A stretch of 64,000 nt of DNA, taken from Pseudomonadota bacterium (GTDB lineage Bacteria > Pseudomonadota > Gammaproteobacteria > Steroidobacterales > JBCBZW01). The translations under genes were made by a program, and so were the position numbers. The stretch covers positions 112,704-176,703 of the forward strand of contig JBCCWS010000008.1 of assembly GCA_039193195.1 (NCBI GenBank), given 5' to 3'. Of the stretch, positions 35,657 through 45,047 are shown in pieces (positions within the stretch are counted from its first letter, which is position 1; each line of letters starts with the position of its first letter). The notes under the pieces are model-generated. The model was not told where the DNA came from and made no database searches. It saw only the letters and a list, made by a program, of their open reading frames with translations.

Positions 35657-36300
35657 GGTGCGGCTGGCTCGAGAGCAAGGTAGGTGCCGTCGGGGGCTAG
35701 GCGCACACGCAAGTCACGGTAGATCAACGCATCGCTACGATCCGACTGAAGCTGGTGGATCGGATCGATGCGGGCAACGGTCTGGAAGAAACCGTGGAGC
35801 TGCGCTGCATCCAAGCCACGCAACGTACGCGTCAAACGCCCCTTCAGCGCCTCATCGCCAGCCGGCGACGGTGAGGCGACCAGCTGCAGCACCTGCGCCA
35901 GCGCATACGCCCGCGCCTCCTCGCGCGCTTGGATAGGCCTCAGGGACTGGCATGCGTGCAGCGGTGTCGCCGCATCGCTGAAGAAGTAGACATCGCCGTA
36001 CGCTAAGCGCACGCTCAGGCCGCAGTCCTCGGGCGCCCAGGTGGTCAACGGCAAGGACTCTGTGACCTCCCCGCGCAGGACTCGCTCTACGACCAGTGTG
36101 AATGCGATCACCCCTCCCTCCCGACGCTGCGCCGAGTGGATCTTCCCCTCGACGATCACGCGCGCATCACGCAGCGCAGTCAGCGCCTGCTCCCATTCGC
36201 ACGTACAGGAAGCGGATGAACCTAATGAAAACATTGGTAAGAGGCTAGCCCCGAGAGCCACCCACGCGGATCGCCGCCTCGCCTGCGATGCCCTGCTCAA
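35653..36300 (-). CDS. Secreted TIMP/NTR-like protein, copy 1
   Basis: 215 residues. I chose TTG 36300: it overlaps the preceding TGA (TTGA) and yields a clean signal peptide (MSRASQARRRSAWVALGASL, cleavage at SSAS). The mature protein starts CTCEWEQALTALRDARVIVEG then KIHSAQR, matching the pattern of the following gene and of TIMP/NTR domains. Additional cysteines (APEDCGLSV, HACQSL) fit the disulfides of that fold. An EARAYALAQVLQLVAS and TRTLRGLDAAQLHGFF helical tail follows. Co-transcribed between the TPR-sulfotransferase and copy 2. Function unknown. Confidence 0.6.
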   Translation of the reverse strand: MSRASQARRRSAWVALGASLLPMFSLGSSASCTCEWEQALTALRDARVIVEGKIHSAQRREGGVIAFTLVVERVLRGEVTESLPLTTWAPEDCGLSVRLAYGDVYFFSDAATPLHACQSLRPIQAREEARAYALAQVLQLVASPSPAGDEALKGRLTRTLRGLDAAQLHGFFQTVARIDPIHQLQSDRSDALIYRDLRVRLAPDGTYLALEPAAP

Positions 36301-38213
36301 TCCTCGCACTCGACGCCGGCCTCGCGTAGCGCGACGCGCAAGGGCTCGACCAGCGCCCCCCAAGCGCGATGGCGATGGACGTGGCGCGCGCTGATCGCCT
36401 CGCGCACCTGTAGCTCACTGAAGGTGAAGGCTGCTTCGCGCCGGGCAGATATGTTTAGGCAGGCGGGATCCCACGGCAGGCCGACATGCTCGATCGCTGC
36501 CTGTGCGTGAGGCGCGGGATCCGCCGCCAGGGTCTCGTAGCGAACCTCATGTACTAGGGCAGGATAGGCCTCTTGCCAGCCACGCATGAGACGTTCGCTC
36601 TGCGCGTAGAAGTGCGCAAGATCCTCCAACCGGCAGGCGTAGCGGTGACCGTCAGGAAACCGTCGGGAGTAGATCGACAGGCACACGTCGACTGGATGGC
36701 GACGCATCCAGATCACGCGTGCACGGGAGCCGAAGATGGCAGCGATGAGACCCACTTGCTGGAGGTTGTGGGGCATCTTGTCCGTGAGTGCGACTGGGGT
36801 CTGGGAGCGATCGCGAGGCACGCTGCGCACATCGTAGTCAGCGGCCAAGGCCGCCCAGTGGGCCGCGCTCATCGCCTGCGGTGCCGGGAGCACGCCACGG
36901 GCCAAGGCGTGCTCATACCCTGCCGCGATAAAAGCCATGGCTTCGTTCTCGCCGCCCGTATGCACGCCCTTCAAGCCCCCGATGATTCGCTCCATCAAGG
37001 TGGTGCCGCTGCGCGGCATTCCGAGAATGAAGGCCACGGTGGGCCCTGAGGCCGGCGCTTGCGATATAGCGCTGGCACCAAGCGCACCGTAGCGCTCAAG
37101 TCGGTGCTCGTTGATTCGCACCTCCTCCAGGGCGTCGTAGGCGGCGCCACGCGCGCGCAACTGTGCGTGTTGCGCATCATTCGCTGCCACTAGGGTTTGC
37201 CAGGCGAGCGCCAATGCTCCCCGGCGCTCGTGCAGGCGTGCACAGGCAAAGCGCAGCAGCACCTCGTGGCCAGGGCGCAAGGACGGCTCGCCATCGAGGA
37301 TTGTGCTCAGGTCGGCAACCGCGGCGGCCACCTCGCCTGCCGGCGCCAGCTCTGCTAGTAGCTGCCAGGCACGACCGTCGTCCGGGCGCGATGCCAGTAC
37401 CCTTCTCAGGCTCTCTACGGCCGCAGGCAGCGAATCCTCCAAGCGTGAGATGCGCGCTTCCAGCAAGTCGCACTCGATGCCAGCAGCGCCCCGTTGCTTC
37501 GCCGCCTCGAGCGCCTGTCGTGCGTCATGCGGTCGGCGCGCCGACAGCAGCAGGTCAGCGTGCGCGAGGTGGTCTTCGCCGCGCGCCGGCGCGAGCAGGG
37601 CGAGATAGCGCTCGTGGGCGCTCACTGCATCATCGTAGTCACGCAGCGCGGCGGCGGCTTGGCTGCGCCAGCGCCAGCGATCCGGGTCTTGCGGCTGCGC
37701 GTCGGTCATACGACGCGCCAGTGCACAGCCCCCAACCCAGTCGCCAGCGCCGGCCAAAGCCTGCGCACGCAGCCCGTCTAGGGTGCTGTCCTGTGGCGCC
37801 GATGCGAGCAAAGCGGACGCCTCGCGAAAGGCCTTCAAGCGCAGCAACCGCTCGGCTGCCGGGCGCACCACGGCGGCGTCGCCGCCGGCCACGCGGGCGG
37901 CGTGTACGAAAGCCTCGATCGCCTCTCCACGCCGCACGAGACGTTCGAGCACCAGCGCGCGGTTGAAGTGGTACTCAGCCACCTGCGAATCGATGGCGAG
38001 GGCGGCGTCCAGAGCAGCCAATGCACCGCCTAGCTGACCTCGCTGAAAGCGAACGGTGCCGAGTCCGTAGTGAGCGTCGGCGCGTTGGGTTGGCGTGGCC
38101 GACGGCAGCTCGCTCAGCTGCACATAGGCCCGCTCGGCGGCCGCTAACTGCCCCGATCGGTGCGCCGCCTGCGCTTGGGCAAGCAGCGTCGCCGTATCGT
38201 GCTCACTCTCCAC
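36297..38213 (-). CDS. TPR-repeat sulfotransferase
   Basis: 638 residues. The first about 380 are helical tetratricopeptide repeats (LLAQAQAAHRSGQLAAAERAY, GALAALDAALAIDSQVAEYHF). A sulfotransferase domain begins at about residue 390 with the PAPS loop FILGMPRSGTTLMERIIGG; the RVIWMRRHPVDVCLSIYSR region gives the 3'-phosphate binding residues. Bacterial TPR-sulfotransferases of this kind resemble tyrosylprotein sulfotransferases, so the substrate may be a protein or lipid. It overlaps the TIMP-like gene by 4 bp, so those secreted proteins are candidate substrates; this is inference. No signal or membrane segment is seen. Confidence 0.88.
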   Translation of the reverse strand: MESEHDTATLLAQAQAAHRSGQLAAAERAYVQLSELPSATPTQRADAHYGLGTVRFQRGQLGGALAALDAALAIDSQVAEYHFNRALVLERLVRRGEAIEAFVHAARVAGGDAAVVRPAAERLLRLKAFREASALLASAPQDSTLDGLRAQALAGAGDWVGGCALARRMTDAQPQDPDRWRWRSQAAAALRDYDDAVSAHERYLALLAPARGEDHLAHADLLLSARRPHDARQALEAAKQRGAAGIECDLLEARISRLEDSLPAAVESLRRVLASRPDDGRAWQLLAELAPAGEVAAAVADLSTILDGEPSLRPGHEVLLRFACARLHERRGALALAWQTLVAANDAQHAQLRARGAAYDALEEVRINEHRLERYGALGASAISQAPASGPTVAFILGMPRSGTTLMERIIGGLKGVHTGGENEAMAFIAAGYEHALARGVLPAPQAMSAAHWAALAADYDVRSVPRDRSQTPVALTDKMPHNLQQVGLIAAIFGSRARVIWMRRHPVDVCLSIYSRRFPDGHRYACRLEDLAHFYAQSERLMRGWQEAYPALVHEVRYETLAADPAPHAQAAIEHVGLPWDPACLNISARREAAFTFSELQVREAISARHVHRHRAWGALVEPLRVALREAGVECED

Positions 38214-38242
38214 CGCGAGCTACCCGCACGAGACTAACCGAG

Positions 38243-39205
38243 TCATTGCGCCGCCGGGCCACCGGGGCGGGCCGAATACAACCCCATGAACTCATAGGCG
38301 ATATGCGCTGCGGCCAACGCCGTCATTTGCGCATGATCGTAGGCGGGTGCCACCTCGACCACGTCGGCGCCAATGAAGTCGAGACCCATCATGGCCCTCA
38401 AGATCGCCAGCGCTTGAGCGCTGCTGAGGCCACCGCTCACCGGCGTGCCCGTACCGGGGGCATAGGCGGGATCGAGGCAGTCGATGTCAAAGCTCAGGTA
38501 AACCTTCTGCCCGTGAAGACGCTCGCGGGCCCGCTCGACCGTGGCGGCGACGCCCTCGCGGTGCACGAAAGGAGCATCGAGGATCGTAAAGCCCATGGTG
38601 TCCGGGTTATGGGTGCGAATTCCGATCTGCACCGAGTGAGCTGGGTCTACCAAGCCCTCGTTGGCAGCGTGGCGGAACATCGTACCGTGATCGTGCACGC
38701 GACCAGGCTCGTCCTCCCAGGTATCGCTATGAGCGTCGAAATGCAACAAAGCGAGGGAGCCGTGCCTAGCGTGCATAGCCTTAAGGATAGGGTAGGTGAC
38801 GTAATGATCACCACCCAAGGCGAGGGTTGCGACGTCGGCATCGATGATGTGCGCGAACTGCTCCGTGATGCGCGCTTCGATCTGCTCTGGGTGCCCGAAG
38901 TCGAACAAGACGTCGCCGTAGTCGATGACGGCCAATTCGGTTCTAGGATCGAATGCCATGCCGTAGGGGCGCTCCCAGGCCATCACCGCGGAGGCGGCAC
39001 GTACCGCCGCTGGGCCACCGCGGGCGCCAGAGCGATTGGTGGTGGCAAGGTCGAAGGGCACACCCACCACGGCGAGCTCGGCGCCCGTGAGGTCGCGCGT
39101 GTACTTGCGGCGCAGGAAGCTCTGCACCCCCGAGTAGGTTGGCTCTACCCGCTCGCCGCGCAGCGGACCGCCGCTGATGGCGTGATCGATCTCCCGTTTG
39201 GTCAT
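38243..39205 (-). CDS. speB: Agmatinase / ureohydrolase family enzyme
   Basis: 320 residues from ATG 39205. The binuclear manganese motifs are present in order: GGDH (131-134), HFDAHSDTW (155-163) and SFDIDCLDPAYAPGTGTPVS near 230-250. Agmatinases convert agmatine to putrescine and urea; related ureohydrolases act on guanidinobutyrate or other guanidino acids, so substrate is not certain. It is 7 bp downstream of the DUF885 gene and 29 bp upstream of the TPR-sulfotransferase gene, hence part of one run of minus-strand genes. Confidence 0.85.
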   Translation of the reverse strand: MTKREIDHAISGGPLRGERVEPTYSGVQSFLRRKYTRDLTGAELAVVGVPFDLATTNRSGARGGPAAVRAASAVMAWERPYGMAFDPRTELAVIDYGDVLFDFGHPEQIEARITEQFAHIIDADVATLALGGDHYVTYPILKAMHARHGSLALLHFDAHSDTWEDEPGRVHDHGTMFRHAANEGLVDPAHSVQIGIRTHNPDTMGFTILDAPFVHREGVAATVERARERLHGQKVYLSFDIDCLDPAYAPGTGTPVSGGLSSAQALAILRAMMGLDFIGADVVEVAPAYDHAQMTALAAAHIAYEFMGLYSARPGGPAAQ

Positions 39206-39212
39206 CGTCGAC

Positions 39213-40877
39213 TCAGTGAACGGCCAGCAGCGGCTCGTACGGCAACAGCTGGCGAAGCTCGTCATCGTTCCCCGTCATCTCGTAGCGAGTGAGCGCGATG
39301 GGTATGCGCCCGGCAGCCAGAAACTCATCGTGAAAGGCTTGTAGCTCGAAGTCCTCGCCCAGCTGGCGAGCACGATCGGCGAGCAGCGCTTCCATCTGCG
39401 TCATACCGATGAGATAGCCCATACCATAGCCCGGCGGACGGCGCAGATAGATCTCCGCATCGACCCTCGCCACGTTCTCGTCAAGGAAGGGCACGCGATC
39501 GACCATGTAGCTAGTGGCCCCCGACACGCTCATGCGGTTCTGCTGCATTTCGATGTCAGCGCGTACGCGGACGGCGCGCTTGATCCCGAAGATGTGAAAC
39601 AGCTCACGCGTACGCGGCAACTCATCGAGCAGGCCAGCGTTTAGCATCATCTCCTCCAGGTACACGGCCCACCCCTCCACCCGGGCACCCTCCCAGTACG
39701 GCGTGCGAATGGGGTGGTGCTGATTGGCGGCCACCAGCCAATCGAAGCGGTGGCCGGGGATTACGGCGTGCACGTGGTCGGGTCGAGGGTCGCGAAACTG
39801 AACTTCCTCCCAAAAGTTGCGCCCCCCGGCGCGAACCATCCAGGGCACGTTGGTGGCCAGATCTCCCACGAAGGGAGGGATCGTGATGATGTTACGCTCC
39901 ACGAGAAAGGCACGAATCTGCTCGTCCGCAGCGCGGATCCGTGCCTCGTATTCTTCCGCGCTCTGCGCGGGCTGCAGGGCGGGCAGGTGGCGATTGCGGT
40001 GACGCTCCAGGGTGAGGTAAGCCACCAGGCGTTCGTACTCGCGCTCGCCCAGCGTTAGGAGCGCGTCAGTGCTCAGGGGTATTAGCTTCACCTGGCGCAC
40101 GTACCAATCAAACTGCGCTCGCCCGACGCCAGCCGCGGCCCGCCAATCGGGTCGATTCGTCTCGAGCCAACCGCGAAAGGTGACCACCGCGTCGAGGGCC
40201 TCGCTGACCTGCTCCACGAGCTCCGGCTGATCGCTCCGCACGCGTGCAAGCAGGTCCTCATACCAGCCGATGACCCCTGCCGGTGGCTGCGCTCGATAGG
40301 CCTGTCCGTGACCAACGCCATCGTGGTTGGTGAGGTTGTGCAGGGCCAAGGTTACGTAGTCCGCAGCAGGATCATCCAGCTGCGATCGCGCACTTGAGAG
40401 CAGCGCGGGCACGCGCTCGAGGCCTTCGCGCAGTCGCTCCAGATCCTCGCCGCTCGCAGGGATCTGCACGAAGGGGATGCGTTGGAGCTGATCGACGTAG
40501 TGGCCAGGGTCTCGCGCCCATGGGCGCGAGACCCGAAGGCGGTACTCGAGCCCATCGAGGAGGCTGCGCACCAGCAGCCAGTCGACCCGCTGGCTGCGAT
40601 CCCAGTGCACCTGCGCCAGCGCTGCGTGGCGCTGGCGCAGCGCGCGCAGGGAAGCCAGCGTGGAGGCGATCGTCACCGCCGACCAATCGGCGACACCCGC
40701 AGCGTCCTGCACCGGCTTCATGAGAGCACGTGTGGCCGAGTGCACCGCGATCAGCTCGGCGTAGGCGTCATCCGTAGAATCCGGTAGCGCCGCCGCATGT
40801 GGCAGAGCAGGCCATACGCCAAGCGTGAGTATAAGCAGCAGTGCGGGCGCGCCAGTCAGTCGCGCGGCATGGGGCAT
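39213..40877 (-). CDS. DUF885 family exported hydrolase
   Basis: 554 residues with an N-terminal signal peptide (ALLLILTLGVWPALPHA). The C-terminal half contains HRFDWLVAANQHHPIRTPYW and EGARVEGWAVYLEEMML, matching the conserved EGWAxYxE metallopeptidase-like site of DUF885, a family of probable zinc carboxypeptidases. RPPGYGMGYLIG lies further on. The start codon overlaps the previous gene's stop (TGATG). A 28-bp perfect palindrome lies inside the gene at 40507-40534. Confidence 0.82.
   Translation of the reverse strand: MPHAARLTGAPALLLILTLGVWPALPHAAALPDSTDDAYAELIAVHSATRALMKPVQDAAGVADWSAVTIASTLASLRALRQRHAALAQVHWDRSQRVDWLLVRSLLDGLEYRLRVSRPWARDPGHYVDQLQRIPFVQIPASGEDLERLREGLERVPALLSSARSQLDDPAADYVTLALHNLTNHDGVGHGQAYRAQPPAGVIGWYEDLLARVRSDQPELVEQVSEALDAVVTFRGWLETNRPDWRAAAGVGRAQFDWYVRQVKLIPLSTDALLTLGEREYERLVAYLTLERHRNRHLPALQPAQSAEEYEARIRAADEQIRAFLVERNIITIPPFVGDLATNVPWMVRAGGRNFWEEVQFRDPRPDHVHAVIPGHRFDWLVAANQHHPIRTPYWEGARVEGWAVYLEEMMLNAGLLDELPRTRELFHIFGIKRAVRVRADIEMQQNRMSVSGATSYMVDRVPFLDENVARVDAEIYLRRPPGYGMGYLIGMTQMEALLADRARQLGEDFELQAFHDEFLAAGRIPIALTRYEMTGNDDELRQLLPYEPLLAVH
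40507..40534. repeat. 28-bp perfect palindrome inside the DUF885 gene
   Basis: GGGTCTCGCGCCCA followed directly by its exact complement. It lies in coding sequence for SRPWARDP, with no spacer, so it could form a long cruciform or hairpin. No similar site was seen elsewhere in the window. Confidence 0.7.
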
Positions 40878-41389
40878 CAGTAGTCTCGCTGACTATCCGA
40901 TGCCTTGTTGTTCTTCTTGCCGAAGCCACCGCCGAATATATTAATTAGGCCAACCGGTGCGCTGTCATTTACGCCGTACTCAATGCGTCGCTCGTTCGCT
41001 GGATCGTAGGTAGGCAGAATGCGCAGGCTCGTACCCAGCAGCGCATCGAAGCCCTCGAGGGCGACCTTGTTCGACATGCGTTCGCGCTCCAGCATCATTG
41101 CCTGCATCTCGCGGCGCTGGGAACGCCAGATATCCGTACGAACGCTGTCCGGAAGGCCCAGGGGATCGCGACGCCCGTACACCACCACCTCGTCCTCCAC
41201 AGCCGCGGCGAAGGGCACCTGCGGTCGCGTCGGAGGGGCGGGGGCACCGGCGAGCTCGCTGCTCGACGGCAGGGAAAGGTCGGCGGCAGGCGCCTCCTCG
41301 CTATCCGCCAGCTGCGCGGACAAGGGTGTGGCAGCGAGCCCTATGACCAGGGCACTGACCAGCGCCGCTGCACGTGAATTGCCAATCAT
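40877..41389 (-). CDS. Hypothetical exported protein
   Basis: 170 residues from ATG 41389, giving a signal peptide (AAALVSALVIGLAATPLSA). A low-complexity proline and alanine segment follows, then EDEVVVYGRRDPLGLPDSVRT, reminiscent of the plug opening of TonB-type receptors but here too short to be one, then a helical REMQAMMLERERMSNKVALE and a tail rich in GGGFGKKNNK. No family recognised. It heads the minus-strand gene run and is coupled to the DUF885 gene by overlapping stop and start. Confidence 0.6.
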   Translation of the reverse strand: MIGNSRAAALVSALVIGLAATPLSAQLADSEEAPAADLSLPSSSELAGAPAPPTRPQVPFAAAVEDEVVVYGRRDPLGLPDSVRTDIWRSQRREMQAMMLERERMSNKVALEGFDALLGTSLRILPTYDPANERRIEYGVNDSAPVGLINIFGGGFGKKNNKASDSQRDY

Positions 41390-41533
41390 GCGTATCACCC
41401 TCCGAATGGTGATGGGCCGGCCGCGGAGCGCTGCGTGTCTCACCTCGCCAGGCGCGAGGGCTCACGGCCTAAAGCCTGACGATAACGCGGATTGGGGCAC
41501 CGGCGAAACCGCGCGCCACCGCCCTGCGTGAGT

Positions 41534-42397
41534 TCAGAACAGTCGATCGATTACGCGCAGCAAGTCGCCGAGATCGCCGATATTGACGTCGATGTCGATC
41601 GGCCCTTGCGGCGCTCCCATGGCCTTGTCGGGCATACGCGGCAGCGAGCTGCGCTTCGCCGCCGCGTCCTTGGACGACACTCCGGCGAGGGGGTTCGGCT
41701 TTGGGAGCACATTGAGCTCGGCTCCGGCGCTGGCCAGCTGCATCAAAATGGCCAGCTCTCGATCGTCAAACCACACCCCATGCGCGGTGCACACGTCCAC
41801 GATGATGCCAGAACGGTGAGCGGGGTTACGGCGAGTCATCAGCGTCGAGCATTCTGGGCAGCGCAGGTAGACCACCTCGCGCGGATTCGGTGCCGGGCCT
41901 GCCTTGGGCAGCTTGAGCAAGCGCTCGCGCAGAGGGGCTTGACGCTTGCGATCGTTCAGCAGCGCACCCAGCACGTCGTGATCCAAGAACACGCCCCCGC
42001 AGTCGGTGCACTGGTCGACTAACGTATCGGCGAGCAGACGGGCTTCTAAGGGCATCTCGCAACGCGGACACTCCAGCGGCTTCTCGCGCTCATCCTCCAT
42101 GGCGCGGGCAGGCGCCTGCAGGTCCGTCCCGCACGCGGAGCAGTGCTTGTAGTGGGCAGGGTTGAGCGTAAGGCACGCAGGACAGCTGACCGTCGATAGT
42201 GCTGCGCCGCAGTAGGCGCACTGGCGCGCAGATGAGCTGTTTTGCGCGCCACAGCCTGCGCAACGCACGCCCTGGGAGGACTGCTCGTTTGCGGCGGGAA
42301 TCTCGAAGGTGCACCCGCATCGGCAGCGCGCGCGCGTTCCGGGAGCACGATTGCTGACGTCGTAACGCAGGCTGCAGGCCGGACACTGAATTATCAT
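41534..42397 (-). CDS. Multi-zinc-ribbon protein (zf-TFIIB type)
   Basis: 287 residues from ATG 42397. Five or more CxxC pairs: CPACSLRYDV, RCRCGCTFEI, RCAGCGAQNSSSARQCAYCG, CPACLTLNPAHYKHCSACG, CPRCEMPLEARLLADTLVDQ followed by CTDCGG, and CPECSTLMT. The last two regions fit the zf-TFIIB family (PF13453), with an insertion carrying VFLDHDVLGALLN. No membrane segment; likely cytoplasmic. Function unknown. Confidence 0.75.
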   Translation of the reverse strand: MIIQCPACSLRYDVSNRAPGTRARCRCGCTFEIPAANEQSSQGVRCAGCGAQNSSSARQCAYCGAALSTVSCPACLTLNPAHYKHCSACGTDLQAPARAMEDEREKPLECPRCEMPLEARLLADTLVDQCTDCGGVFLDHDVLGALLNDRKRQAPLRERLLKLPKAGPAPNPREVVYLRCPECSTLMTRRNPAHRSGIIVDVCTAHGVWFDDRELAILMQLASAGAELNVLPKPNPLAGVSSKDAAAKRSSLPRMPDKAMGAPQGPIDIDVNIGDLGDLLRVIDRLF

Positions 42398-42516
42398 GAA
42401 AGGCTGAACGAAGAACGCTAAAAGCACTGGCGACACCAAGAAATCTAGCACGCCACCCCGGGCGGGCGACTGTGCACACGGTCACGCCAAGACGATCCGA
42501 AGAAGGAGAGCGCCAC

Positions 42517-43671
42517 TTGCTGAAACGCCCCAACTGGCTCGAGGGCCGCCTGCTAACGCTCGAGCACACCTCGACGCTACTCGCTGACAACCCCCTAGGC
42601 GACCCCACCACCCGAAAGGTGCACGTGTGGCTCCCGCCCCAGTACGACCGTGACACCGGACGCGCCCGCCCCCGCCCCCTGCCCGTGCTCTACGACCTCG
42701 CTGCCTACACCTCGGCCGGCCCGGCTCACGTCAGCTGGCGCGGCTTCGAGGAGACCATCCCCGAGCGGGTGGCGCGCTTGCTCTACGAGAAGAAGATCGG
42801 CCCCTGCATCTTGGTGTTCCCCGACTGTTTCACAGGCCTCGGCGGCAACCAGTACGTCAACTCGAGCGCGATCGGCCCCTACGCCGACTATTTGAATCGG
42901 GAGATCGTGCCCTTTGTCGACGGGGAGCTGCGCACGCTTGACGATCGCAAGCATCGTGGCTGCTTCGGCAAGTCCTCCGGCGGCTACGGAGCACTCGTGC
43001 AAGGCATGAAGTACTGGCGCACCTGGGGCGCCGTCGCCAGCCACGCGGGCGACGCCTACTTCGACTTCGTGTACCGCAGCGGATGGCCGGAAACGCTCAC
43101 GCTGCTGGCACGCTACCGAGAACAGGCACCAGCGGCAACCTTGGAGCTGAAGAGCCCCGCGCGCGGCAAAAAAGAGCCGACGGAAAGCGCCAAGCGCGCG
43201 AGCGCACGAAGCAAGGCCCTCGCGGAGGGCTTCGACGACGGTCGCGTCGCGCGGTTCTTGGAGTACGCCTGGCAGCAGCCGCGCCTACAGGGTCACGAGA
43301 TTCACACGCTCATGAACCTCTGCATGGCGGCCACCTACGATCCGGACCCGTCCGCCCCGAATGGCTTTCGCCTGCCCTTCCACCTAGACACCGGCGAGCT
43401 GCTCAAGGCCCGCTGGCGCCAGTGGCTCACGCACGATCCGGTGAACATGGTGGGCCGCTATCGAAAGGGTCTGCAGAGCCTTCATGGCCTATGGATAGAC
43501 TGCGGTTGGCGCGATCAGTACCACATTCACTTCGGCGCCCGCCAACTCTCAGCAAAGCTGAGCGACGCCACGATCGAACACGCCTACGAGGAGTTCGACG
43601 GCACTCACTCGGGCATCGACTACCGCCTCGATCGCAGCCTGCCCTATCTCTACAAGGCGCTAGCCCCCTAG
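42517..43671 (+). CDS. Alpha/beta hydrolase, esterase-D-like
   Basis: 384 residues from TTG 42517, placed by the AAGGAG site eight bases upstream; a GTG at 42472 is in frame but lacks a ribosome site. The N-terminal KVHVWLPPQYDRDTGRARP and LPVLYDLAAYTS match the esterase (putative esterase, EstA/FrsA-like) family; the nucleophile elbow is CFGKSSGGYGALV. An Arg, Lys, Ala-rich insertion (SPARGKKEPTESAKRASARS) interrupts the fold. Likely a cytoplasmic esterase of unknown substrate. Confidence 0.75.
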   Translation: MLKRPNWLEGRLLTLEHTSTLLADNPLGDPTTRKVHVWLPPQYDRDTGRARPRPLPVLYDLAAYTSAGPAHVSWRGFEETIPERVARLLYEKKIGPCILVFPDCFTGLGGNQYVNSSAIGPYADYLNREIVPFVDGELRTLDDRKHRGCFGKSSGGYGALVQGMKYWRTWGAVASHAGDAYFDFVYRSGWPETLTLLARYREQAPAATLELKSPARGKKEPTESAKRASARSKALAEGFDDGRVARFLEYAWQQPRLQGHEIHTLMNLCMAATYDPDPSAPNGFRLPFHLDTGELLKARWRQWLTHDPVNMVGRYRKGLQSLHGLWIDCGWRDQYHIHFGARQLSAKLSDATIEHAYEEFDGTHSGIDYRLDRSLPYLYKALAP

Positions 43672-43690
43672 GCCAAGCCTAATGTTTCAT

Positions 43691-44380
43691 TTAGCGACTG
43701 TTTCGCAGTGGCGCGAGTGGCTTCTGCGTAAGCACCACTTCCGCCGCCGTGAGGAGCAAACGCGGATCGACCCGATAGCGGAAATTTGGGTTCACGTAGC
43801 TGAAGCGAATGACACCTTCGGCGTCGATCAGGAACACGGCGGGCACAGGCAGGGTGTGGTGGTCGTAGCCGGAAGCGGCCTCTAAGTCGATGCCGTAGCC
43901 CTTGTACTTCTCCACCGTCTCGTCTGCCATGCGGAAAGCTACACCGAAATCTTCAGCAACCTTCATGCTTGCATCAGATAGTAGGGCGTAGGCAGGCGCT
44001 GGCGCATCGTCTTCACCCTCGATCGCCATCTCGGCGACGGCAGCTGCCAAGGTCTTGACACTATCGGCGCTGGCGAAGAGCAGATCATAGCCAAGCGCCT
44101 GCAGGTCGTCCTCGATCGCGCGCATCCCCATCAGTTGAGCGTTGCAATAGGGGCACCAGCCGCCTCTGTAGAAGGCAAGGAGCACGGGGCGTTCGAGCGC
44201 CTCGGGGTTGAATTCGTACGATTCGCCTTCCGCCGTTCGCAGGGAGAACGCTGGCGCCTGGCTACCGACCAACACCGGCGACACGCCCTCGGCCCGGTCG
44301 GCCACCACCGCATGGGCCGAGGTGCAAAGGGCGAGGATCAGCACGGCGAGCAGTGGCCGGGCGAGGGAGACGATATTCAT
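43691..44380 (-). CDS. Exported peroxiredoxin/thioredoxin-like protein (AhpC/TSA)
   Basis: 229 residues with a signal peptide (LLAVLILALCTSAHA). The AhpC/TSA core LLAFYRGGWCPYCNAQLMGM carries C76 and C79 as a CPYC site rather than the PxxxTxxC of classical peroxiredoxins, a combination common in peroxiredoxin-like proteins. The C-terminal HHTLPVPAVFLIDAEGVIRF is the usual thioredoxin-fold cis-proline region. Likely periplasmic thiol oxidoreductase or peroxidase. Confidence 0.82.
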   Translation of the reverse strand: MNIVSLARPLLAVLILALCTSAHAVVADRAEGVSPVLVGSQAPAFSLRTAEGESYEFNPEALERPVLLAFYRGGWCPYCNAQLMGMRAIEDDLQALGYDLLFASADSVKTLAAAVAEMAIEGEDDAPAPAYALLSDASMKVAEDFGVAFRMADETVEKYKGYGIDLEAASGYDHHTLPVPAVFLIDAEGVIRFSYVNPNFRYRVDPRLLLTAAEVVLTQKPLAPLRNSR

Positions 44381-45027
<647 letters not shown>

Positions 45028-45047
45028 AGCCAAGCCAGGGGTCTGGC

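Noticed and set aside
38021..39292. 423-residue plus-strand frame opposite agmatinase
   Set aside because: Shadow; the minus strand carries GGDH and HFDAHSD motifs.
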